Shown: piece by piece, positions 35,551 to 43,012 of the stretch
How positions within the stretch are numbered: position 1 is the first letter of the stretch
Layout: each line of letters starts with the position of its first letter
Assembly: GCA_017540645.1 (NCBI GenBank)
Contig: JAFYAQ010000014.1
Coordinates: forward strand, 1 to 64,000
DNA from: Oscillospiraceae bacterium
Lineage (GTDB): Bacteria > Bacillota > Clostridia > Oscillospirales > Oscillospiraceae
DNA: 64,000 bases
Direction: 5' to 3'
Notes under the pieces: model-generated
Databases searched by the model: none
What the model saw: the letters and a program-made list of their open reading frames with translations, nothing else
What the model was told of the DNA's origin: nothing
Program-made: the position numbers and the translations under genes

Positions 35551-35775
35551 TCAGTAAATGCGCTTTATGTCTTTCGGCTCCACGCCGACCCGCCGGCAGA
35601 ATGCCTCCACATCGCTCTGGCTGCGCGCCAGCTCGTACTCGTGGAAGCGGCCGGTCTGCCGGTCCAGGAAGCCCAGGGTCATCTCGCCGGTGCAGATGCT
35701 GGAGCGCACCGCGGGCTCCTGCGCCGCCCGGTTATAGGGGATGGGCGGCGGGGTTTTTTTACGAAAAAGGGTCAT
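35551..35775 (-). CDS. Conserved small protein of unknown function
   Basis: A 74-residue soluble protein. It begins MTLFRKKTPPPIPYNRAAQE and has a central SSICTGEMTLGFLDRQTGRFHEYEL block and the C-terminal GVEPKDIKRIY. This pattern looks familiar from small conserved proteins of Oscillospiraceae, but I know no function. It is the first gene of the run leading to the SGNH and Nudix genes. Confidence 0.7.
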   Translation of the reverse strand: MTLFRKKTPPPIPYNRAAQEPAVRSSICTGEMTLGFLDRQTGRFHEYELARSQSDVEAFCRRVGVEPKDIKRIY

Positions 35776-35823
35776 GCGCTTTTACCTCCCTTTCGATCCG
35801 TGGTTTGTCTCTTTCCGAGGGGG

Positions 35824-36228
35824 TCACGACGTCCCCGTTTTGCGGCCGGCCCGGTCAGCGCGAAGCAGGTACGCCTCCTTCTCCCGTTCGTCCTTCGCCT
35901 CCAGAGAGGAGGAGTTGTGTATGCCGCCCAGGGATTCCAGATGGTGCCGGAACTCATGGCGGAGGATGCCGCGGAGAATGGTCTTTGCCTCCGCTGCATC
36001 CGCCTGCGGATGTATTCGGTCAAAGGAGCCCTTGTATAGAACGATCTGCCGGATCCCGGAAGAGATCCGATACTGTCCCATGGTATAGAGATCGTTTCCC
36101 CGGGCATAGTCCGGGATCTCCCTGGCCTCGGACACGACGACGCCGCCGGAGAGCTTTTGGAAAAACTCCTCCGGAAATTCGTCCAGCAATTCCTTAACAA
36201 TACTCCGGTATTCTTCTATCGTCAGCAT
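35824..36228 (-). CDS. Zincin-like metallopeptidase family protein
   Basis: A 134-residue protein of the small zincin-like family (PF06262 type). The zinc-site helix RGILRHEFRHHLESLGG holds HExxH (HEFRH). Upstream is IRQIVLYKGSFDRI, the edge strand typical of this family. No signal peptide. Such proteins are single-domain and their proteolytic activity is mostly unproven. It stands between short intergenic gaps on the minus strand. Confidence 0.82.
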   Translation of the reverse strand: MLTIEEYRSIVKELLDEFPEEFFQKLSGGVVVSEAREIPDYARGNDLYTMGQYRISSGIRQIVLYKGSFDRIHPQADAAEAKTILRGILRHEFRHHLESLGGIHNSSSLEAKDEREKEAYLLRADRAGRKTGTS

Positions 36229-36389
36229 GATTCATTCACCGGAAAAAGTATAATGCAGCGCCCCTCAGAAGTCAATCGGAGGGGGCGCTGGGGGCGCTAT
36301 CTCCCAAATAAAGAACGCTGACCCGGGATCATTTGTGTACGCGCCGATGACTCCGGGTCTTGATCTTTTTCAGGTACCGAGGGATTCTT

Positions 36390-37037
36390 TCAGCCGATCA
36401 CGTTCAGCATCTTCTGGCTGGCGCGGGCGGTGACCTCCAAATAATAGCTGAGTTCCGCTGTGGTCAGCTCATCCTCGTCCATAGCGTCAAGCTGCTCCTC
36501 AAATTCCAGCAGTCTATCAAGCAGGTCGTAATAATTGCCCATCATGTCCAGCATACCGTACACGTCGGCATTCTGATAGCTCTGCATAAAGGACACATAC
36601 TCATCCGCAAAGGCCTCGTAGGAGTCCAGGAACGCCTTGACCTCCGGGCGGATCACCGTCTCATCAACGGCGGGGGCGGTCGGCGTCGGGGTGGCGGTTG
36701 GCCGGGGTGTAGGTGATGGCGTGGGAGCCGGTTTCAGTGTGGCTTTCGGAGTCTGGGGCGCTGGCGCGGACGCGCTTGGTACGGAACGGGTCGTGGTCTG
36801 GGAGACTGTGGGGGTATCACCGTGCCCGAGGACATTTGCCGCGACGATCACCGCCAGCAGCCAGAACCACCACCGCTTATAGATGGGCTTTCTCCTTTTG
36901 ACCGGCTGTGCCGCCGGAAATGGAAACGAAGCGGTCGGGACGCTGCGGACGGGCGCATTCTCTGTCGGCGCGCCGCACTCGGAGCAGTATTTGCTGCCCT
37001 CCGGCAGAACCGCGCCGCAAACTTTACAATATGCCAT
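36390..37037 (-). CDS. Zinc-ribbon membrane protein with Pro/Thr stalk
   Basis: A 215-residue protein. A zinc ribbon (CKVC and CSEC, residues 4-22) is cytosolic; basic KRRK and a membrane helix WWFWLLAVIVAANVL (about 56-70) follow; then a long Thr/Pro stalk (about 74-125) and an extracellular alpha-helical domain (about 128-215, VKAFLDSYEAFADEYVSFM). The layout resembles the DUF6591 zinc-ribbon proteins of Clostridia (recognised from memory). Its ribosome binding site lies in one copy of the 145-bp direct repeat. Confidence 0.75.
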   Translation of the reverse strand: MAYCKVCGAVLPEGSKYCSECGAPTENAPVRSVPTASFPFPAAQPVKRRKPIYKRWWFWLLAVIVAANVLGHGDTPTVSQTTTRSVPSASAPAPQTPKATLKPAPTPSPTPRPTATPTPTAPAVDETVIRPEVKAFLDSYEAFADEYVSFMQSYQNADVYGMLDMMGNYYDLLDRLLEFEEQLDAMDEDELTTAELSYYLEVTARASQKMLNVIG

Positions 37038-37038
37038 A

Positions 37039-37181
37039 GTCGATCTCCTCCTTTGATTTTACGTGGTTTTTCATCGTAACAGATCGGCGCGGGCCCCGTT
37101 CCCACCGATGAGGTGGGAACGGGGTTTTATTCGTGGTCTTTCAACAGCTGCGTCTGGCCGACGCGCCTCAGCGGCTTGATC
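37039..37181. repeat. Direct repeat, copy 1 (with 37576-37723)
   Basis: About 143 bp closely matching 37576-37723 in the same orientation. Read on the minus strand, it contains the 3' end of an HTH-type gene (frame ending QTQLLKDHE), a hairpin (37094-37106 with 37112-37124) and the ribosome binding site in front of the zinc-ribbon gene. Confidence 0.85.
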
Positions 37182-37190
37182 CATGGCTTG
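37127..37190 (-). pseudogene. 3'-end remnant duplicated from the HTH-like gene
   Basis: On the minus strand a frame ends IKPLRRVGQTQLLKDHE, matching the end of the 37666-38148 gene (INRLLERFSQTPLVKDYE) with the same stop context. Upstream of the match the frame stays open to about 37380 but has no start or binding site and no similarity to the parent gene. It is the decayed duplicate of the parent 3' end. Confidence 0.6.
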
Positions 37191-37341
37191 CCGGTGATAT
37201 TTTCTTGAAGGAGTATTTCTTTGAAAAGAATGCAAAAATACCGGACCAGCATGACCTGTATCCGGTATTCACAGTAAGAAAAATCATGTGGGCGCTCCGC
37301 AAGAAACCATCGGAAAAAGACTTCCGGGATGATTGGGATGG

Positions 37342-37521
37342 TCAGTCGATATGGCAGCGTTCCTTGATCGCATCCAGTGTGATCTTATCTTCCTGAAAAT
37401 CACAGACGATTTTAAAAACCGTATCGCCATCAAATTTGTTAAGCAGCTTATGGGCGATGCTGATCGGGAGTTTCGGCTCTCCGGCATCCGGAAAAAGCTT
37501 GTGGAATTCATCAACTACCAT
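37342..37521 (-). CDS. Small AT-rich protein of unknown function
   Basis: A 59-residue protein (MVVDEFHKLFPDAGEPKLPI start). A textbook GGAGG lies 7 bp before its ATG at 37521. The sequence is acidic and soluble and may form a small helical bundle (HKLLNKFDGDTVFKIVCDFQ). It lies between the two direct repeat copies and has an AT-rich composition unlike the flanking copies, so it arrived with the inserted segment. A longer frame with an upstream ATG at 37611 exists but runs through the repeat. Confidence 0.6.
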   Translation of the reverse strand: MVVDEFHKLFPDAGEPKLPISIAHKLLNKFDGDTVFKIVCDFQEDKITLDAIKERCHID

Positions 37522-37575
37522 TTTTATACCTCCAAAGTATATAATTACGAAATATACACAGCGCCTATGTAAATG

Positions 37576-37723
37576 GTCGATCTCCTCCTTTGATTTTTCA
37601 TTGTTTTTCATTATAGCAGATCGGCGCGGGGCCCGTTCCTACCGAAGCGGTGGAAACGGGGTCCTTTATTCGTAGTCTTTCACTAGCGGCGTCTGGCTGA
37701 AGCGCTCCAGCAGCCGGTTGATC
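37576..37723. repeat. Direct repeat, copy 2 (with 37039-37181)
   Basis: About 148 bp matching copy 1, about 537 bp away. On the minus strand it covers the true 3' end of the HTH-like gene, the hairpin, and an AAAGGAGGAGATCGA ribosome binding site that no longer sits before the zinc-ribbon start. Confidence 0.85.
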
Positions 37724-38148
37724 TCCTGCAGATCGTACACGCCGTTGTTGATCGCCGCCACCAGCACCGCGTCCCGGGGAAAACAGGGATACAGCGGCGC
37801 CATGCCGTAGAGGATCAGGGCTTTCCCCGTCTCCCATTCGCTGAAATGTGCGGCCAGACACAAGCGCAGGATCACATCCCGCTGACGAGTACGCTTTTCC
37901 TCTGCGATCAGCTTGTAGCCGTAGTTTTCGGAAAGGTCGGCGGCGAGAAAGACGTTTTGCTGCAGGATGCCTTTTTCCTTGCATTTGTTCCGCATGTAGT
38001 CCGCAAAGGGGTGGGGGCTGGTGATCATCTCCGAGTGGTACTCCCGGAGCAAGTCCGGCAGCTCCTCCGGTGTGGCGTTCCTGAGCCTCCGCGACAGGCT
38101 CTCTTTTCCCTTTTCTTCGATCTCCTCTTCCTTATTCTCGATTTCCAT
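37666..38148 (-). CDS. Small helix-turn-helix-like protein
   Basis: A 160-residue soluble protein. The first 45 residues are acidic (EIENKEEEIEEKGKES). The middle (about 75-120, QQNVFLAADLSENYGYKLIAEEKRTRQRDVIL) looks like a divergent XRE/lambda-repressor helix-turn-helix of the type found in many Clostridia regulators. The C-terminal half (AAHFSEWETGKALILYGMAPLYPCFPRDAVLVAAINNG) continues that family pattern. The ATG at 38148 follows AAAGGGTGAG. DNA binding is an inference. Its 3' end is part of the direct repeat. Confidence 0.6.
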   Translation of the reverse strand: MEIENKEEEIEEKGKESLSRRLRNATPEELPDLLREYHSEMITSPHPFADYMRNKCKEKGILQQNVFLAADLSENYGYKLIAEEKRTRQRDVILRLCLAAHFSEWETGKALILYGMAPLYPCFPRDAVLVAAINNGVYDLQEINRLLERFSQTPLVKDYE

Positions 38149-38357
38149 GACGCTCACCCTTTCTATAGTTAAACGCCGCCCGGGGTAACCGAGCGGCGCT
38201 CTACTATAGGGGGTGTAATTTTTGCGAGGGAGACCGGGGCGAGGCGGGATTATATCCAACCCGCGGAGGGGTAGGCGCGGTTTGCGTTTTCGGCTTCCGG
38301 TCAACAAAAATCGACCGGAACACCTTCAAATACTCATCTACAAAAACACCTGCAAAT

Positions 38358-39098
38358 TCAATAGTACTCAACATTCACAACAAGATAAGGAATATCGGGA
38401 TTAATGCCTTTAATAAGAGTAGCGAGTATTGTATCAGCCGATGCTTCAGCGAGCCTTGTATATTGCTCGTTAGCCTCAAAATCTTCTTGTATTTTTTGTT
38501 TTGCCTCGCTGAGTTGATTCCTGGCAAGTATCTCTCCAGACCTCACCGAATTATCGTTTCTCCATACATTTTCCGAGAAGTAAAGCGTTTCAAAGTTTTC
38601 GATGCTGATATTGCTTGAATCAAGAACAGGTTTCGGCACTCGAACAAGAACATAGTGTCTCTCATTGTCGATCACATACTCGGCAGCCGTCAGATTAACG
38701 GTAAATACACCCGTACCGGATACTTTGAGCCAAGAGGTAGTTCCCGATTCCGTTTCCGTTCCATCATCAATGATATACACCACATCACTAACTCGCAGAA
38801 TTTCAAGAATAGATTTTTCTTTGATGGCACTGATTGAGATCGTCACATCGTTGCTAACATGGTGTTCGGCTTCTGATACTTCAAAGGCCAAATCATGGTA
38901 TTGAGCGTATGTTTCCTCTCTTGTGTCCGCATAGGCAGAAAGGAACGAATCCTTTGCTGTCGATACACCGTTAGAAATGCTGTGCCGGATAAAGTAATAG
39001 CTGTACCCTGCGATGCCGATTAGAATTAGCGCAAAAATAATTGATAGCGCAATCCATCCTCCGCTCTTTTTGGAGGATGTGGCTCTACGATTGCTCAT
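38358..39098 (-). CDS. DUF4230 membrane-anchored protein (1)
   Basis: A 246-residue protein with one N-terminal helix (about 15-37) and an extracellular domain of the DUF4230 type (VVYIIDDGTE..., SWLKVSGTGVFTVNLTAAEYVID, HYVLVRVPKPVL). The C-terminal helical part (about 185-235) is charged. The ATG at 39098 follows GGAGGG by 8 bp; an upstream GTG is possible. The gene is AT-rich. It is last in a three-gene unit with a second DUF4230 protein and a large surface protein. The function of DUF4230 is unknown. Confidence 0.8.
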   Translation of the reverse strand: MSNRRATSSKKSGGWIALSIIFALILIGIAGYSYYFIRHSISNGVSTAKDSFLSAYADTREETYAQYHDLAFEVSEAEHHVSNDVTISISAIKEKSILEILRVSDVVYIIDDGTETESGTTSWLKVSGTGVFTVNLTAAEYVIDNERHYVLVRVPKPVLDSSNISIENFETLYFSENVWRNDNSVRSGEILARNQLSEAKQKIQEDFEANEQYTRLAEASADTILATLIKGINPDIPYLVVNVEYY

Positions 39099-39113
39099 TA
39101 TGCACACCCTCCT

Positions 39114-39908
39114 TTAATTCGACTGAATACTGACAGTAACAATAATGTCAGTATTGCCCCGCGCAGCTTTTGCTATTTCCTGAACCTGTTTTATAGCAGA
39201 CTGTGAAGCAAGGTCCAATAGCGCGGGATAGTTTGCGACTTCTTCCGCAGAGGTACTTCTAAAGTTGCGGAATGTGTTAAGGTAGGCTTGAAAGCCCTCG
39301 CTGTCTAATCCGTTAAAGTGTTTTCTTTGCCACTTGGCAAGCAGCTCTGTTTCCGTTGGATCAATTTTGATTTCAACTTCCGGCATAGGAAGGACAATAG
39401 AGATAAGCCCCTCTTTATATGTCACAGTTACATTGTTAAGATCAATCGTGAAAACGGCACTACCGCGGGTCAGATAAAGGGCTCCATACTTTTTGCCGAC
39501 CTCGTGATATGTGGTCAAATCTACATTTGCAACCAACACTTCGAGGCGTCCCATACCATTTACATTTGATTCGATGGTATTAGCTATCTCGACAACCGTA
39601 TCTTTTGCGCTTAATCCTTCTTCTTTTCCTTCCTCGTATCCTTCGACGACGCCTTGCGTAGCTCCCTCTACGGAGCCGACAGCGAGGCCGGCGATTCGGC
39701 CGTTTGTTTCTCCTGCGGCTCTTCCCAGGCTCTCGGCGTCTTTAGCCAATGGAAGAATGGAGGTGACAAAGAAGATCGCAGCGGCGATGCACAATGCGCC
39801 AAGAAAAAGCGGGATAAGGATCTTATTCTTTCGTACTTCATGTACTGTGTCTGCAGCGATACCGCTCAGATCTTCCACGATTTTTTGCTCGTCGGTTTTT
39901 ATGCTCAT
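39114..39908 (-). CDS. DUF4230-like membrane-anchored protein (2)
   Basis: A 264-residue protein with a cytosolic N-terminus (about 1-28), a membrane helix (about 29-52), a Gly/Glu-rich helical stalk (GLAVGSVEGATQGVVEGYEE) and an extracellular beta domain with the same pattern as its neighbour (YGALYLTRGSAVFTIDLNNVTVTY, SIVLPMPEVEIKIDPT). It begins 6 bp after the end of the upstream gene and ends 15 bp before the next DUF4230 start. The two DUF4230 genes are probably old paralogues acting together. Confidence 0.78.
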   Translation of the reverse strand: MSIKTDEQKIVEDLSGIAADTVHEVRKNKILIPLFLGALCIAAAIFFVTSILPLAKDAESLGRAAGETNGRIAGLAVGSVEGATQGVVEGYEEGKEEGLSAKDTVVEIANTIESNVNGMGRLEVLVANVDLTTYHEVGKKYGALYLTRGSAVFTIDLNNVTVTYKEGLISIVLPMPEVEIKIDPTETELLAKWQRKHFNGLDSEGFQAYLNTFRNFRSTSAEEVANYPALLDLASQSAIKQVQEIAKAARGNTDIIVTVSIQSN

Positions 39909-39914
39909 TCTTTA

Positions 39915-41684
39915 TCACCCCTCTCGCTCTACGACAATTCCAAATGTTTCTCTATTAACGGTCATCCCGTCCATATCGGCAGTAATATCTACACTTTCGG
40001 AAATAGTGTCATTCCCGCCGAGTCCAGTTCTGGCCCAAGCAACGGCTTCCGCACCAAACCAACTATGCGTGATGTTGTAGCCGCTGTTTGCAGTAAACTC
40101 CACTTTAAGGGTCTGACCAATTCGAACATCATGCAGTTCTGCTTCGGTTACTTGCTTTCCGTCCAGCTTATATGTATAGGTTCCCGCTTCATCAGAGAAA
40201 ACAAGCGTTAAGCTCAAGAAATGGATTGCTTTATGCTCATTCAATATGGAGCCAATATCCTGTTCAAGTCTTGAAAATTTGATGTTCTTCTTTACAAAGC
40301 TGAAATCATCCTCTGTGTAACCGTTAATGTAATATCCGGCGTGCGGAGTAATACGAATGGTGACTTTATCATCGTCGCCGGGCAGTTCTTCACCTGCTTT
40401 TAAAACTACTCCATTGGCACGGGTTATTGTAATATCAGCGTTCGCAAGATTGTATCCCTGGAATATGCCCTCTGCATTACTATTTCGTTCTGTGATCTCA
40501 ATGCTAATTCCTTTATTTGTATCGGGTACATAAAAGGTATACTCATATCCGTGTTCAGCATTGCTTCCCAACGGTATTGCCGTCCCTACGTTTACTCCTG
40601 TTCCGGTTATCTTGTACTCATTCCCAACTCTTATTGTGATTGAGTCCCCGGTTTTGAGCTTCTTATCAACGTCGAATGACTTTTGACCATGGGAGCCTTG
40701 ATTATATTCATCCCCGTTAATGATAATAGATTTAATAATACCCGCGCCCTTATCTCCGATTAACCACCAGTTAGCGGTTACACTAAGACAGGAATTTGTT
40801 ACTTTCATTGTAATATATGGGTGCATTTCAACGGAGAACTCGGTTTCCTGCTCATTCGAGGAGACTTCTCTGAAAATTACGGTGTGGTCACTTTCTTTAG
40901 AGTACCAACATTCCGGAGTAGAAGAAACAAAGTAATAATCGTCATCGTATGCGCTGTAATCATAAACAATCGTATATGAATCAACCGGGCTTATTTTCGT
41001 ACTTCCGGAGAACGACTCATTGTTTACTTTCCAAATGCCTCCAGGGAGAGGTATCTCTCGTCCGTTGTCTCGATAAAAAGCTCGCGCGCTGATCTGGCGG
41101 GTCGTATAAAAGCCAAGCGGCTCGATCGCAAACCCAGTGCCCGTAAAATTTTCCGGAACAGTTAATAGCAGCCCCGTCCTGGTAGTAATCTCTCTGTACG
41201 GTTTATTACTTTTATTTCCGTCTTGATCGTAAGACCAAATTCTAAACATGGAAAAGTCATACAGATTGCTAATCTGATTATTGACTTCTATGCTTGCAAC
41301 AAATATGCTTTCCCCAGGCGATAATAATACTTGATTTGACACGATAGGAGCTTTGGTTTCTTCATCAGTATAATAAACACAATTAAGAAAAGAATTCTTT
41401 GCAAAAGTGATTTGAATGGCATGACTCTTTATAGACGCCTCTCTTGTTTCGATTGGAGCAGGCGTCGGGTACATCCCATTTTCTGCTAAGATTCCTTCTG
41501 TTTGGTACTTTTCGAACTGCCGATACTCGTCGCTGACAAAGATTTTACTTTCGGAAGAGTTCGTCACTTCATTTGCAACATAATTTGTGACATATTCATT
41601 TAGCGGCCCGTTAGCAAAATAATATACCACAACAACAAGTGCAAGCAAAGCGCATACCATTAAGATATTTTTCCCTTTTTTCAT
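39915..41684 (-). CDS. Large anchored surface protein of unknown function
   Basis: A 589-residue protein with one N-terminal helix (about 7-24) and an otherwise extracellular, beta-rich body without repeats that I can name. There is no LPXTG, so it is held only by its N-terminal anchor. Aromatic and Thr/Asn-rich strands (NSFLNCVYYTDEETKAPIV, GFYTTRQISARAFYRDNG) suggest Ig-like or adhesin-type domains. The DNA is distinctly AT-rich. It heads the unit with the two DUF4230 genes, so these three probably work as one surface or envelope module. Function unknown. Confidence 0.78.
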   Translation of the reverse strand: MKKGKNILMVCALLALVVVVYYFANGPLNEYVTNYVANEVTNSSESKIFVSDEYRQFEKYQTEGILAENGMYPTPAPIETREASIKSHAIQITFAKNSFLNCVYYTDEETKAPIVSNQVLLSPGESIFVASIEVNNQISNLYDFSMFRIWSYDQDGNKSNKPYREITTRTGLLLTVPENFTGTGFAIEPLGFYTTRQISARAFYRDNGREIPLPGGIWKVNNESFSGSTKISPVDSYTIVYDYSAYDDDYYFVSSTPECWYSKESDHTVIFREVSSNEQETEFSVEMHPYITMKVTNSCLSVTANWWLIGDKGAGIIKSIIINGDEYNQGSHGQKSFDVDKKLKTGDSITIRVGNEYKITGTGVNVGTAIPLGSNAEHGYEYTFYVPDTNKGISIEITERNSNAEGIFQGYNLANADITITRANGVVLKAGEELPGDDDKVTIRITPHAGYYINGYTEDDFSFVKKNIKFSRLEQDIGSILNEHKAIHFLSLTLVFSDEAGTYTYKLDGKQVTEAELHDVRIGQTLKVEFTANSGYNITHSWFGAEAVAWARTGLGGNDTISESVDITADMDGMTVNRETFGIVVEREG

Positions 41685-41739
41685 CTACAGTCTCCTTTAT
41701 CTCTCTATCCGAAGAATATAAACAGCTGAAATATTGTTT

Positions 41740-41880
41740 GCCTACTGTACCTTCACCGCCCGCAGATGATCCGGCAGGGGAGCCAATGCCAATCCGCTTC
41801 TCCGCATTGTCGTGGGGGAAATAGATCCGCATAAGGTTTTCCGTGGTGTCGCCCACATGAAACAGGTAATCCGAATTGCT
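41740..41880 (-). pseudogene. GC-rich gene fragment
   Basis: A short GC-rich stretch in AT-rich surroundings. On the minus strand one frame reads SDYLFHVGDTTENLMRIYFP and onwards to about GSPA, after which the neighbouring frame continues as DHLRAVKVQ and stops. This looks like the 3' end of a protein gene with one frameshift, cut off upstream. The family is not recognised. Confidence 0.4.
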
Positions 41881-41959
41881 TTCGGTTCATTACTTCATTT
41901 CCATTTCCAAAATTCATCTTTTTTCAGTTTCGGGGAATTCGGTAAATAGTTACACATGT

Positions 41960-42274
41960 TCATACAATTCTCGGCAGATCGCGCCGCGCATACACCAGCG
42001 TGCGGACCTCCATCACATTTCCGATCACAACGCAAAAAACGAAATAGTTTTTGACCGGGATCGCGTAGTAAATATGCTCGCGGCCCTTCTTAGAGCGGTA
42101 GGGTACAAAGGCTTCGGGCGCTTTCATCCGTTCATGGATAGACTCTTTCACAGCATCCAGAAAAGCCTCCGCCGCGATGGGATTGCGCAGCCGATAGGCG
42201 ATATAGTCCACGATCTCCTGCAGTTTTTCCTCAAAGAGCGGCAGGATCCTCAGCTCATAATGCTTTTCGTCCAT
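41960..42274 (-). CDS. ParE/RelE-family toxin
   Basis: A 104-residue type II toxin of the ParE/RelE fold. It has the helix pair PLFEEKLQEIVDYIAYRL, PIAAEAFLDAVKESIHERM, and strands YYAIPVKNYFVFCVVIGNVMEVRTLVYARRDLPRIV. RelE members cut mRNA at the ribosome; ParE members block gyrase; the sequence does not decide between them. Its start lies within the antitoxin gene end (20-bp overlap), the usual coupling. Confidence 0.9.
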   Translation of the reverse strand: MDEKHYELRILPLFEEKLQEIVDYIAYRLRNPIAAEAFLDAVKESIHERMKAPEAFVPYRSKKGREHIYYAIPVKNYFVFCVVIGNVMEVRTLVYARRDLPRIV

Positions 42275-42527
42275 GGATGCTCTTCCTCACGCGGTCAAAA
42301 ACTTCGTCGGAGGTATATCTTACGTCGTCCATGGCAGCGGCGCGATCCGCCTCGTCCAGGGCCAGTTCGATGCCGTCCGTCAGAGCCGAATACTGTTCAA
42401 GACTCAAAAGCACCATGGAACCGTAACCGTTCTTGGTCAAAAAAACGGGCTGCCCGCTTTTCAGTACGGTATCCTCGATCTCCGGGAATTTGTTACGCAG
42501 ATCGGACACCGGGCGAATGTTCAGCAT
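42255..42527 (-). CDS. Phd/YefM-family antitoxin
   Basis: A 90-residue antitoxin. The N-terminal Phd/YefM DNA-binding part has IRPVSDLRNKFPEIEDTVLKSGQPVFLTKNGYGSMVLLS; the C-terminal part (about 50-90) is the toxin-neutralising tail. I prefer the ATG at 42527 because GGGGGG lies 6 bp upstream; the ATG two codons earlier touches that site. The antitoxin usually represses its own promoter, here in the AT-rich, direct-repeat-containing DNA just upstream (42540-42590). Confidence 0.9.
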   Translation of the reverse strand: MLNIRPVSDLRNKFPEIEDTVLKSGQPVFLTKNGYGSMVLLSLEQYSALTDGIELALDEADRAAAMDDVRYTSDEVFDRVRKSIHGRKAL

Positions 42528-42644
42528 ATCCATCCCCCCTTTCTTATACTATCAGAATTTTATCATAACTTTATCATATACGTAAGTGCTTTCAGCCATT
42601 GATCCCGAGCTTTTCCTTGCCTGTTTGCCCCATAAACGCCAAAA

Positions 42645-42673
42645 GAGCCGCGGATCGACGTGATCCGCGGCTC
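42645..42673 (-). terminator. Terminator for the tRNA-Asp/tRNA-Thr unit
   Basis: A 12-bp stem (42645-42656 with 42662-42673, loop GACGT) followed by TTTT on the minus strand. Near-identical to the hairpin at 34436-34468. Confidence 0.8.
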
Positions 42674-42679
42674 AAATAA

Positions 42680-42755
<76 letters not shown>

Positions 42756-42760
42756 AAAGT

Positions 42761-42782
42761 CATGCCCCCTAATGGGGGCATG
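42761..42782. other. Hairpin between the two tRNA genes
   Basis: A perfect 9-bp stem (42761-42769 with 42774-42782, loop TAAT) separates tRNA-Asp and tRNA-Thr; probably a processing signal in the joint transcript. Confidence 0.6.
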
Positions 42783-42859
42783 TGGCGACCGAGAAGGGAC
42801 TTGAACCCTCGACCTCTAGCGTGACAGGCTAGCGTTCTAACCGACTGAACTACTCGGCC
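42783..42859 (-). tRNA. tRNA-Asp (anticodon GTC)
   Basis: Cloverleaf with acceptor GGCCGAG paired to CTCGGTC, anticodon loop CTGTCAC (GTC) and T-arm GAGGGTTCAAGTCCC. CCA is encoded. First tRNA of the minus-strand pair. Confidence 0.97.
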
Positions 42860-42953
42860 TTGCTGAAAGCTTGTTTAGTATACGAAACGGGGTCCGTTTT
42901 GTCAAGACCTTTTTTGCTTTTTCTGAAAAATATTTACCTGTTCTCTCTTCGGC

Positions 42954-42981
42954 TTTACAGGGGGAGAATGTCTGATATAAT
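42954..42981 (+). promoter_or_regulatory. Sigma-A promoter for the aldo-keto reductase gene
   Basis: TTTACA (42954-42959) and TATAAT (42976-42981) with 16 bp between, 31 bp before the start codon. Confidence 0.78.
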
Positions 42982-43012
42982 GGGAGAAGAATGCTGGAAA
43001 GAGGGCGATAAA

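Noticed and set aside
37133..37396. An 87-residue plus-strand protein inside the duplicated segment
   Set aside because: Coding-like composition in part, but no ribosome binding site, and it starts inside the repeat copy and runs over the better-supported 59-residue minus-strand gene.
36390..42600. A complete integrative element using tRNA-Thr as attachment site
   Set aside because: The region is AT-rich and ends at a tRNA pair, but no integrase, relaxase or repeated tRNA 3' end was found.
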